From Acidobacteriota bacterium (lineage in GTDB: Bacteria > Acidobacteriota > UBA6911 > RPQK01), in the NCBI GenBank assembly GCA_003819755.1, contig RPQK01000025.1, positions 1 through 22,310 on the forward strand: a stretch of 22,310 bases of DNA, given 5' to 3'. The translations under genes and the position numbers were made by a program. Each line of letters opens with the position of its first letter. Position 1 is the first letter of the stretch. A model generated the notes under the pieces. The model saw nothing but the letters and a program-made list of their open reading frames with translations. It was not told the origin of the DNA and did not search any database. This document shows, piece after piece, positions 7,125 through 13,801 of this stretch.

Positions 7125-7875
7125 AAGAATCATCCCGTGCCTGGACGTCACCGGTGGCCGCGTGGTTAAAGGTATCCACTTCGTCGATTTGCGCGACGCG
7201 GGGGACCCGGTGGAGCTGGGGAGTCGATATTACCAGGAGGGCGCCGACGAGCTCGTATTCCTCGATATTACCGCGACAGTCGAAGAGCGCAAGACGGTTC
7301 TTGAGTGGGTCCGGCGGGTCGCCGACTGCATTTTCATTCCTTTCACCGTCGGGGGCGGAATCGGGAGCCTGGATCAGATACAGGAGTTGCTCCGGGCCGG
7401 AGCGGACAAGGTGTCGCTCAACAGCGCCGCGGTCAAAGATCCCCAGCTGATCAACAAGGCGGCCTTGGCGTTTGGGTCGCAATGCATTGTCCTCGCCGTC
7501 GATGCAAGGCGCAAAGCGGACAGCTGGGAGGTTTTCGTGGGCGGTGGCCGGTATCCCACCGGAATCGACGCTCTGGAGTGGATACGCCGAGGGGAAAGCC
7601 TGGGAGCGGGCGAGATCCTGCTCACGTCAATGGACCGGGATGGAACGCTGGCAGGCTATGATCTGGAGTTGCTGAGACGCGTATCGGACAGCACTCGCAT
7701 TCCGCTCATCGCTTCAGGCGGAGCAGGAAAGCCGGAGCATCTGCTGGCCGGGCTTCAAGAAGGCGGCGCCGACGCGGTGCTCGCGGCGAGCATCTTTCAT
7801 TACGACCAATACTCGATTTCCGAAGTAAAGAAATATCTGGCCGCCCACGGCGTGCCGATGCGCATGGGGGCGTGA
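7114..7875 (+). CDS. hisF: Imidazole glycerol phosphate synthase, cyclase subunit
   Basis: HisF is the barrel subunit of IGP synthase. It uses ammonia from HisH and PRFAR to make imidazoleglycerol phosphate plus AICAR. The catalytic aspartates Asp11 (CLDVTGGRVVKG) and Asp130 (LAVDARR) are both present, as are TVGGGIGS around 78-85 and SGGAGKPEH in the C-terminal half. The 253-aa length is standard. The start is GTG 7114, 11 bp inside the end of hisA, with GAGGA at 7101-7105 correctly spaced. An alternative TTG at 7119 would be closer to the overlap but has worse spacing. A palindrome separates this gene from hisIE. Confidence 0.96.
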   Translation: MLAKRIIPCLDVTGGRVVKGIHFVDLRDAGDPVELGSRYYQEGADELVFLDITATVEERKTVLEWVRRVADCIFIPFTVGGGIGSLDQIQELLRAGADKVSLNSAAVKDPQLINKAALAFGSQCIVLAVDARRKADSWEVFVGGGRYPTGIDALEWIRRGESLGAGEILLTSMDRDGTLAGYDLELLRRVSDSTRIPLIASGGAGKPEHLLAGLQEGGADAVLAASIFHYDQYSISEVKKYLAAHGVPMRMGA

Positions 7876-7878
7876 GCT

Positions 7879-7943
7879 AAAAGGACCTCAAGGAGACAAC
7901 CAACCTCATGTCCTTGAGGTCGTTGAGGTCCTTGAGGTCCTTT
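7879..7943. repeat. Two-armed palindrome of GACCTCAAG-type units between hisF and hisIE
   Basis: AAAAGGACCTCAAGGA (7879-7894) is the reverse complement of the end of the right arm (7911-7943), which has three TCCTTGAGG-type units (the second being TCGTTGAGG) and a final TCCTTT. The middle of the left arm has diverged (GACAACCAACCTCA), but its CCTCA still pairs with TGAGG across a 6-nt loop. It is the second such element inside the his operon. No good promoter is visible in the 29 nt between it and the hisIE start, so transcription of hisIE must presumably read through it. Confidence 0.88.
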
Positions 7944-7972
7944 CCGTCCGTTACAGCTCGAAGGAGGATAGT

Positions 7973-8581
7973 TTGGACCCGAACACACTTGACTGGTCGA
8001 AGCTCGGTGGACTGCTGCCAGCGATGATTCAGGATCAACGAAGCGGCAGGCTCTTGATGCTCGCGTTCATGAACCGCGAGGCGCTCGAGAAGACGCTTGA
8101 GACGAAACTCGCTACCTTCTGGAGCCGGAGCCGGCAAAAGCTATGGTGTAAAGGAGAAACATCGGGCAACTACCTTGAGGTGAAGTCCATCCACACCGAT
8201 TGCGACAAAGATTCGCTCCTCCTTCTCGTCGAACCGCGAGGACCGGCCTGTCACCTCGGGACCACTTCGTGCTTCCTGCCGGACAATTTTTTCTCCGGAG
8301 TCGAGTTCCTGGCCTACCTCTCCGATCTCATCAAGAAGCGCAAGGAACAGATGCCCGACGGATCGTACACGACCAGCCTGTTCAAAGGCGGGCTCAGTCG
8401 AATTGCGCAGAAAGTTGGAGAGGAGGCCGTGGAGGTTGTGGTGTCGGCCGGTGAAGACAGGCAGAGGTCGGTAGAGGAGACGGCCGATCTGCTGTACCAC
8501 GTGTTGGTCTTCCTGGAACAGCGCGGAATCTCTCTGGGGGACGTCGTGACCGAGCTCGAGCGCCGTCACTCACCCGGCTAG
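7973..8581 (+). CDS. hisIE: Bifunctional phosphoribosyl-AMP cyclohydrolase / phosphoribosyl-ATP pyrophosphatase
   Basis: This 202-aa fusion performs steps 2 and 3 of the pathway. The C-terminal HisE domain (about 125-202) hydrolyses PR-ATP to PR-AMP, and the N-terminal HisI domain (about 1-110) opens the adenine ring. HisI motifs are MLAFMNREAL at 29-38, TFWSRSRQKLWCKGETSGN and the metal-binding HTDCDKDSL at 74-82, with Cys93 and Cys100 nearby. HisE motifs are TTSLFKGG, KVGEEAVEVV and ETADLLYHVLVFL. The start is TTG 7973, chosen because AAGGAGGA lies at 7961-7968 and the next residues (DPNTLDW) fit the family. The 3' end overlaps the oppositely oriented ABC gene by 12 bp. Confidence 0.95.
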   Translation: MDPNTLDWSKLGGLLPAMIQDQRSGRLLMLAFMNREALEKTLETKLATFWSRSRQKLWCKGETSGNYLEVKSIHTDCDKDSLLLLVEPRGPACHLGTTSCFLPDNFFSGVEFLAYLSDLIKKRKEQMPDGSYTTSLFKGGLSRIAQKVGEEAVEVVVSAGEDRQRSVEETADLLYHVLVFLEQRGISLGDVVTELERRHSPG

Positions 8582-9481
8582 CCGCTCGGCTTCCGGCTCT
8601 TCCTCCTCGTACCGCTTGCCTGCTATAAAGGCTTGAATAAATGGATCTTCGGAGGCGTGAAACTCCTCCTTGGTCCCCTGGAAGCGGATCAGGCCACTCT
8701 TAAGCATCAGAATTCGATCGGCCACAATGTCGATGCAACGCAGATCGTGCGTAACAACGATCGAGGTGAGATGTTCGCGCTTGTTCAATTTGCGGATCAG
8801 GCGGCTGAGCGATTTCCCGATGATCGGGTCGACGCCGGTAGTGGGCTCGTCGTAAAGAATGGCTTCCGGATTGTTGGCAATGGCCCGAGCGATCGCCACC
8901 TGTTTCTTGGCGCCGACGCTCAACTCGGTGTAGGCGGCCGACCCCCAGCCTTCCAGCTCGACCGCGTCCAATAGATATTCCACCCGCTGCCGGATCTGCT
9001 CCTCGTCGGTCCAACCTTGTTCCCTAAGCGGGTAAGCGATGTTCTCCCCGACGTTGAGGAAATCGAAGATAGCTCCCCCCTGAAAAACGTAGGAGACCTC
9101 TTTGCGCACCTCAAGGAGCTCGGCCTCAGTCATCCGGGTGATATCCTTGCCTTCGAGCAGGATACGACCGCGGTCGGGTCGGAGGAGTCCGACCAAAAGT
9201 TTAAGGAGCACGCTCTTGCCGGTACCGCTTCTTCCCAGCACCCCGAGCGTCTCTCCTCTGTAGATCTGAAGGTTCAGTCCGACGATAACCGGATGGTCGA
9301 ACGATTTATCGACGTCAACAACGTCAATCAAAACCTCTTTTTCAGTGGCTGGTCGGCGCTGGGGCGGCTCAATGACTTTAGCTTTTATCCAGCGGGCAGG
9401 CTTCAGGTAGCGCAGCAGGACGATGGCCACAAGGAGAAGGTAGATGATGAAGATGCCGAATACGACGAATTTGAAGAGCAC
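8570..9481 (-). CDS. MlaF-like ABC transporter ATP-binding protein with N-terminal membrane helix
   Basis: The product is an ABC ATPase resembling MlaF/Ttg2A-type lipid or organic-solvent transport subunits. Numbered from GTG 9481 (303 aa), it has a strongly hydrophobic segment at about 3-24, then the nucleotide-binding domain from about residue 50. That domain has Walker A GRSGTGKS at 83-90, a Q-loop in YVFQGGAIFDFLNVGEN, Walker B ILYDEPTTGVDP and the switch His in VTHDL. The signature reads LSVGAKKQ instead of LSGGxxxR, an unusual substitution at the first glycine. Most MlaF proteins have no membrane helix, and no MlaE permease or MlaD partner lies nearby, so this looks like an orphan ATPase. 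The start is uncertain: the frame stays open to 9571 through a palindromic repeat, but family-like sequence begins at the hydrophobic segment. Confidence 0.82.
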   Translation of the reverse strand: MLFKFVVFGIFIIYLLLVAIVLLRYLKPARWIKAKVIEPPQRRPATEKEVLIDVVDVDKSFDHPVIVGLNLQIYRGETLGVLGRSGTGKSVLLKLLVGLLRPDRGRILLEGKDITRMTEAELLEVRKEVSYVFQGGAIFDFLNVGENIAYPLREQGWTDEEQIRQRVEYLLDAVELEGWGSAAYTELSVGAKKQVAIARAIANNPEAILYDEPTTGVDPIIGKSLSRLIRKLNKREHLTSIVVTHDLRCIDIVADRILMLKSGLIRFQGTKEEFHASEDPFIQAFIAGKRYEEEEPEAERLAG

Positions 9482-9604
9482 AGATTGCGACTGCCGATTG
9501 CCTATTGTTGATTGATGACTGGCCGCCAGTCGGCACACGCCGACCCGGCAAGCATCAGTCATCAATCCCAATCATCAACGATCAACAGTCAATCGTCAAT
9601 CAAA
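9482..9604. repeat. Two-armed palindrome of GATTGAYGA-type short units
   Basis: The core arms GATTGATGACTG (9510-9521) and CAGTCATCAATC (9556-9567) are perfect reverse complements. Outside them, GATTG-containing words on the left and CAATC/TCAATC-containing words on the right continue the symmetry imperfectly. The centre holds a separate GTCGGC-ACAC-GCCGAC hairpin (9529-9544). The element lies between the small hypothetical gene and the ABC ATPase, both on the minus strand, and reaches up to the ATPase start. The unit is unrelated to GACCTCAAG but the architecture is the same. Confidence 0.75.
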
Positions 9605-9621
9605 CAACGGCCAATCGCTGG

Positions 9622-9960
9622 TTAGTGTCTTATTTGGAAACGGATCAGCTTGCGAGCCATCTCCCTCTTGCTCTCGGGATCGCTGTCCCGGTAGTTTTCC
9701 AGCCAGACGCGAAAGTCCTCGGCCTTGGCCTGCAGCACTTCGCACACCCAGCTGAAACTACCCGGGTAATATTCGTCCGAGGCGAACCAGTCAAGCGCGT
9801 CTTGCTGCCAGACCGCCCATTCCTTGTTGCTCGCCTTTTTCGGTGCAACGATGTCGCGGAACGCCTGGAGCAAGATACCGATGGCTAGATTTCTCAGGGC
9901 CGGATCCGGTCTTTTTGTCTGAGGATACAGGCCCTCACTCTCGATGAAGGATGCTCTCAT
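9622..9960 (-). CDS. Small conserved-looking hypothetical protein, 112 aa
   Basis: I do not recognise a named function. The sequence is helical and aromatic-rich. AIGILLQAFRDIV (about 27-39) is followed by WAVWQQDALDWFASDEYYPGS (split around residues 49-68) and FSWVCEVLQAKAEDFRVWLEN. The layout 'W-hhS-D....SF..hCE.L......hR..L' resembles short uncharacterised proteins from Deltaproteobacteria and Acidobacteria that look like helix-turn-helix or sigma-region-like domains. That resemblance is from memory and unverified. The start is ATG 9960, with no strong ribosome-binding site upstream. Palindromic repeats lie on both sides (9482-9604 and 10166-10274), so it is insulated from its codirectional neighbours. 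Confidence 0.6.
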   Translation of the reverse strand: MRASFIESEGLYPQTKRPDPALRNLAIGILLQAFRDIVAPKKASNKEWAVWQQDALDWFASDEYYPGSFSWVCEVLQAKAEDFRVWLENYRDSDPESKREMARKLIRFQIRH

Positions 9961-10165
9961 TGGTCTAAAAAATTCTCTTTCGCTTGCAGACTACGCCGAA
10001 GGCTCTCTTGGCTTGGCTTCGCCCTCGACACTGTATTTGACGTTAGGGGCAAACAAAAGTTTCGATTTTTGTGGAGTAGCGGGGAAGAATTGGCGTTGTC
10101 GTCAATACGTTTGGGGAAATTTCTCCCGGGTTCAACAGAGCCGGAAGCGCGCGGAGAGAAGCGGG
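9961..10165. other. Intergenic stretch with no recognised content
   Basis: This is the unassigned part of the 309-bp gap between the small hypothetical gene and the TIM-barrel gene; the rest is the palindrome at 10166-10274. I looked for a tRNA (a GGGTTCAA word is present near 10127) but found no matching acceptor or T-stem. Open frames crossing it have no protein-like character. It may hold the promoter of the minus-strand hypothetical gene, but I see no convincing hexamers. Confidence 0.5.
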
Positions 10166-10274
10166 TATAGTCAGGCCCGAAAAAGACCTCAGGGACCTCA
10201 GAGACCTCAGGGAAAGGTGAGCCAGGTCCTTGATGTCTTTGAGGCCCTTGAGGTCTTTTTCGGGCCTGACTATA
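10166..10274. repeat. Long palindrome with GACCTCAGG units; includes the stop codon of the TIM-barrel gene
   Basis: The outer arms are perfectly complementary over 26 nt: 10166-10191 (starting TATAGTCAGGCCCG) and 10249-10274. Inside, the left arm has GACCTCAGG, GACCTCAGA and GACCTCAGG. The right arm has CTTGATGTC, TTTGAGGCC and CTTGAGGTC. The A at the end of the second left unit faces a T on the right arm. The outer 19 nt are not tandem repeat, so the inverted duplication is larger than the repeat. The minus-strand stop TAG at 10270-10272 is inside the right arm. It lies 3' of the TIM-barrel gene and 5' of the small hypothetical gene. Confidence 0.95.
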
Positions 10275-11163
10275 CACCGGCCAGAATCTGATCCACCCGA
10301 CTGTTTACGTCTTTCAGATACGCTTCGTCGCCCTTTTCCAGCTCGACGGTGGCGAAGCCGGTGAAGTGGACTTCATCGAGGGCTTTCCTGACTTCGGGCC
10401 AGTTGATGCTGCCTTCTCGCAGGGGAACGAACTTCTTTGTGTCGGAATTGAAGTCTTTCAGATGGAGCTTGAGGATCCTATCCCCGAGCGTGCGGATCCA
10501 ATCCTGGGGGTACCCGAACAAAACGACGTTGCCCACGTCAAAGTAAGCCTTGACCCAGGGACTATCCAGCTCATCGACGTAACGGGCGAACTCCACAGGA
10601 CTGAGCAGGAACTTGTTCCAGACTTCTTCGATCGCGATCGCCACCCCCAGTTCCTTCGCGAGCGGAATCAGTTCCCGTACCCGCTCCTGAGAACGGGCGT
10701 AGGCGTCTTTGTAGCTGGTTTCCGGATTAACGACGGCCGGAACCAGCAGGACAGCGCCGGCTCCCCATTCCTTCGCGTTACGGAGCGAGGTTTCCATCCC
10801 CTTCATGCTTTTTTCGACTACGGTTTTGTCGGAGCTGGAAAGCGGGAACTTCCAGTGGTCCATGTTCATGACTGAGTGGATCTTGGTTCCCGTCTTCCGG
10901 GCGGCCTCTTTGATCTCCGCCACCACAGCCGGGTCAGTCACTGTCTGGGCTTCAACGCCTTCGAATCCGACGCGCTGGGCGAGTCTGAATCGGTCTTCAT
11001 AGGAGAGCTGAGACGGAAGCATGCTGATAAGCACGCCTTTCATGATTGTCTTGCTCCCCGCCGCAGGTTGTGCAGTGTCCTGGCCGGTGATAAAACCGAG
11101 TGAAGCTACTGCGCTGCCCGAGATCTGCAAAAACTCCCGCCTGGTTCCTTTACTAAGTGTCAT
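10270..11163 (-). CDS. Tat-exported sugar phosphate isomerase/epimerase-like TIM-barrel protein
   Basis: The protein has an AP-endonuclease-2/xylose-isomerase-like TIM barrel preceded by a twin-arginine signal (GTRREFLQISGSAVASLG at 6-23), so export to the periplasm is likely. Candidate metal ligands are Glu179 (IEEVWNKF), Asp209 (YFDVGN), His234 (LHLKD) and Glu274 (VELEKG), which fit hydroxypyruvate isomerase or sugar epimerase relatives. The substrate is unknown. The frame extends to 11181, but ATG 11163 has a perfect GGAGG at 11169-11173 (minus strand), 5 nt away, and starts just before the Tat motif. It follows the MBL-fold gene by 14 bp, so the two are probably cotranscribed. Its stop codon is inside a palindrome arm. 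Confidence 0.88.
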   Translation of the reverse strand: MTLSKGTRREFLQISGSAVASLGFITGQDTAQPAAGSKTIMKGVLISMLPSQLSYEDRFRLAQRVGFEGVEAQTVTDPAVVAEIKEAARKTGTKIHSVMNMDHWKFPLSSSDKTVVEKSMKGMETSLRNAKEWGAGAVLLVPAVVNPETSYKDAYARSQERVRELIPLAKELGVAIAIEEVWNKFLLSPVEFARYVDELDSPWVKAYFDVGNVVLFGYPQDWIRTLGDRILKLHLKDFNSDTKKFVPLREGSINWPEVRKALDEVHFTGFATVELEKGDEAYLKDVNSRVDQILAGV

Positions 11164-11177
11164 GGGGGCCTCCGAAT

Positions 11178-12206
11178 TCATTTTATCGGATAAGACAACG
11201 TAGTTCCGGTCCGGGTGTTGGTCACCTCAAAGGCTGCCGCCGAGGGAGCGACACTGAGCTTAAGCCAGTGTCCCTGGCAACTTGCCTCGGGCGTGAGGTT
11301 CGCGATGAATTCGTCAGGAGAGTTTTCCTGGGGCTTGTTCTTAACGTCCTTGTGCAGCTGATAAGCACCCTTCACGCTCGGCACCGTGCGAAGCAGGCCG
11401 ACGACCTCCGGGTCACAGCCCTTTTCCTCGCCGTTGGCCATGATGGTCACAGCCGGGGAAAGGGAGGCCAGCAGCACCGGGTTATTACTGATCTTCAAGC
11501 CGTGATGATCAACCATGCAGGCGTCGACTGGCCCGATTCGGTTGTTAGGGCAGACCAGCTCTCCTTCGACATTCCAAGTCAGATCCGCGCCATGGAAAAA
11601 CTGGAAATTGCCAAACTGAAGGAGCAGAGCGACGCTTGCCGCATTCTCATCGAACAGCTGCTTCTTGTTGGGCTTCAGCTGGGCGCACTCCGGATTGGCC
11701 GCGCCTTCATTCTTGAAGACGGAACCCCGGGCCGCAACGCAGGTGAGATGGACCGGTACTTTCCCCTTCTTGATCGGTATTTCATCGCCTGCCGTCAATG
11801 TCTGCCGTTCTCCCTTATTCGCCATCATGTACTCGGTATAAAGGATCTCGAACAGCGGATCTTCGGGCAGGGCGGCGATGGGACCCCGATCCAGGAAGGC
11901 CTTGATTGGCACCAGTTGCGACAACTTGAGTGCGGATCCGTAGTGATCGCGATGAAAATGAGTCGTGACCAGGAAGTCGATCTGGTTCAGACCAGCCTGT
12001 TCTTTCAGCACCGCGGCAATTCGTTTTGCATCGCGCCCGTCGTCGCGTCTCCACCCGCTGTCGATCAGTATCGATTCCCGCTCGGGAGTCACGATCAGCG
12101 TGGCGCCACCGCCTTCAACGTCAATGAAATAGATGTCGAGCGTCTGGGCTTGTGCGGCAGGTGATAAAAGCGTGAGAAACAGTGCGATTCCAAGAAGCGA
12201 TCTCAT
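11178..12206 (-). CDS. Secreted metallo-beta-lactamase-fold hydrolase (ComEC C-terminal-like)
   Basis: The 342-aa product begins with a Sec signal peptide (MRSLLGIALFLTLLSPAAQAQ), then an MBL fold. The metal motif is THFHRDHYG with His83, His85, Asp87 and His88. Later ligands are probably in HGADLTWN and MVDHHG. DIYFIDVEGGGATLIV at the mature N-terminus is typical of MBL proteins related to the ComEC hydrolase domain. The substrate is unknown; a periplasmic hydrolase of a phosphoester or ester is an inference. The start is ATG 12206, with GGAGAGG (12212-12218, minus strand) 5 nt upstream. A GTG at 12212 in the same frame is less likely. It heads a two-gene unit with the Tat TIM-barrel gene. 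Confidence 0.87.
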   Translation of the reverse strand: MRSLLGIALFLTLLSPAAQAQTLDIYFIDVEGGGATLIVTPERESILIDSGWRRDDGRDAKRIAAVLKEQAGLNQIDFLVTTHFHRDHYGSALKLSQLVPIKAFLDRGPIAALPEDPLFEILYTEYMMANKGERQTLTAGDEIPIKKGKVPVHLTCVAARGSVFKNEGAANPECAQLKPNKKQLFDENAASVALLLQFGNFQFFHGADLTWNVEGELVCPNNRIGPVDACMVDHHGLKISNNPVLLASLSPAVTIMANGEEKGCDPEVVGLLRTVPSVKGAYQLHKDVKNKPQENSPDEFIANLTPEASCQGHWLKLSVAPSAAAFEVTNTRTGTTLSYPIK

Positions 12207-12310
12207 GAACACCTCTCCGGGTAAAAGCGAAAAACCGCCTTAAGTTTAGAACAGGGCCAGTAGGCTGACAACTGGCGCTCTTCTCGGACAAAAAAACAAA
12301 ACCCGTCGCG

Positions 12311-12350
12311 TGTGTCCCTTCTGTCCCTTCTGTTCCCTTGTGTCCCTTCC
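12311..12350. repeat. Single-armed tandem run of TGTCCCTTC 9-mers
   Basis: About four units (TGTCCCTTC twice, TGTTCCCTTG, TGTCCCTTCC) match the right-arm unit of the palindrome at 1363-1424, almost 11 kb away. No complementary left arm is visible upstream (12207-12310). It lies in the divergent gap between the MBL-fold gene and the rRNA methyltransferase gene and runs straight into the extended -10 element of the latter. Confidence 0.8.
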
Positions 12351-12355
12351 AACTC

Positions 12356-12364
12356 TGGTATCAT
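12356..12364 (+). promoter_or_regulatory. Predicted extended -10 promoter, TGGTATCAT
   Basis: TATCAT (4 of 6 matches to TATAAT) is preceded by TGG, giving the TGn extended -10 form. A weak TTGTGT is 15 bp upstream at 12338-12343, within the repeat. The GTG start of the methyltransferase is 21 nt beyond the hexamer. Confidence 0.4.
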
Positions 12365-12385
12365 CGTTTCTTTTCGGGTGACGGA

Positions 12386-13786
12386 GTGAAACTGGTCAAG
12401 GGAGAAACAGTCGAGACTGAGGTGACCTCAGCCGCCTACGAAGGTGTCGGGGTAGCGCGCGTGAACGAGCTGGTCGTCTTCGTGCGTGGCGGAGTACCGG
12501 GGGACAGAGTCCTGGCTCGGATTCTACGATCAAAGAAGCGTTACGCCGAGGCGGTCGTCGAACAGATTTTGCAGCCCTCTCCGCAGCGCGTCGAACCTGT
12601 CTGCTCGTACTTTCAGATTTGTGGCGGATGTACGTGGCAAAACGCCGATTACGAGCTCCAGCTCCAGTTCAAGAGGCAGCAGGTGGCCGATCTCTTCTGC
12701 CGCATTGGCGGTTTGTCCGACGTTCAGGTCAATCCAACCCTCCCTTCCCCCAAGCTCTATCACTACCGCAACAAGATGGAGTTCACCTTCGGGTCCAGGC
12801 GATGGCTGACCCGGGAAGAGATAGCAGATCCAGGGCCTGCAAATAAGGAATTCGCGCTCGGTCTGCACGTCCCGCAGCGGTTCGACAAGGTGCTGGACAT
12901 TGAGCGATGCCATCTCGCTACCCTTGTCACTTCCGAAATCGTGAATCACGTCCGAAGAGTGGCCCAGGGCAATGATTGGGCGCCCTACGACACGATCAAG
13001 CACGAGGGTTATCTCAAGAACCTGGTGATCAGGGTTTCGGAGTTTAGCCAGCAAGTCTTGGTCAACCTCGTCACGACCGAGCGGCACACGTCCCGGATGG
13101 AGTTTCTCGCGCGAGAGCTCGTTTCCCGATTTCCGCAGGTCACCACCGTGGTGAACAGCGTCAACGCCAGCCGTTCCCCGGTCGCGACCGGCGAGGAAGA
13201 AATTTATTACGGGAGCGGGAGCCTGGTAGAGAAGATCGGCCCCGTTGCTTACACGCTCGAAGCGTCTACCTTCTTTCAGCCCAACACGTTGCAGGCTGAA
13301 AGACTGTACGGGGTGGTCCGGGATTTCGCCCGACTGTCCGGGCGTGAGACCCTTCTTGACCTGTACTGCGGAATCGGGGGTATTACACTGTTCCTGGCCG
13401 ACCAGGTCGCTCAGGCGATCGGGGTAGAGAACCAGGCGAGATCAGTCGAGCTGGCCCGTCAGAACGCGGCGGCCAACTCTACTGAAAACTGCGAATTCCT
13501 TGAATCGGATGCCGCCGCGTACATGAGAGAAACGGCCGGCCGATCTTCCCCACCCCCCGACGTTGTGACGATTGACCCTCCTCGTGTCGGCATGCACCCG
13601 GATCTGGTCGAAAGCCTGCTCCGTCTGGGCCCGCGGCGCATCGTCTACGTGAGCTGCAATCCTGCGACGCAGGCGAGGGATTTGGAGGTTCTGACCGGCC
13701 AATATGCGGTGGAGAAAATTCAGCCGGTCGACATGTTCCCGCACACTTACCACATAGAGAACGTGGTCGCCCTCGAGCGGCGGTGA
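12386..13786 (+). CDS. 23S rRNA (uracil-5-)-methyltransferase, RumA/TrmA family
   Basis: This is a SAM-dependent methyltransferase making 5-methyluridine in RNA, probably 23S rRNA. Numbered from GTG 12386 (466 aa), it has an N-terminal TRAM domain (about 3-62). A [4Fe-4S] motif follows: Cys73, Cys79 and Cys82 in CSYFQICGGC, with Cys175 in IERCHL. Then come YRNKMEFTFG, FFQPN around 296-300, the SAM motif LLDLYCGIGGITLF around 323-336, IDPPRVGM, and the nucleophile Cys424 in YVSCNPAT. HIENVVALER closes the fold. The iron-sulfur motif favours the RlmD/RumA branch over TrmA, but the exact target is unknown. The frame opens at TTG 12338 inside the repeat; GTG 12386 is preferred because the TRAM domain begins right after it. 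Confidence 0.9.
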   Translation: MKLVKGETVETEVTSAAYEGVGVARVNELVVFVRGGVPGDRVLARILRSKKRYAEAVVEQILQPSPQRVEPVCSYFQICGGCTWQNADYELQLQFKRQQVADLFCRIGGLSDVQVNPTLPSPKLYHYRNKMEFTFGSRRWLTREEIADPGPANKEFALGLHVPQRFDKVLDIERCHLATLVTSEIVNHVRRVAQGNDWAPYDTIKHEGYLKNLVIRVSEFSQQVLVNLVTTERHTSRMEFLARELVSRFPQVTTVVNSVNASRSPVATGEEEIYYGSGSLVEKIGPVAYTLEASTFFQPNTLQAERLYGVVRDFARLSGRETLLDLYCGIGGITLFLADQVAQAIGVENQARSVELARQNAAANSTENCEFLESDAAAYMRETAGRSSPPPDVVTIDPPRVGMHPDLVESLLRLGPRRIVYVSCNPATQARDLEVLTGQYAVEKIQPVDMFPHTYHIENVVALERR

Positions 13787-13801
13787 CGCACACCCTGGGC
13801 C

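Noticed and set aside
10110..10150. GGGTTCAA word suggesting a tRNA T-loop
   Set aside because: Flanking bases do not pair as a T-stem, and no acceptor stem, D-arm or anticodon arm can be drawn.
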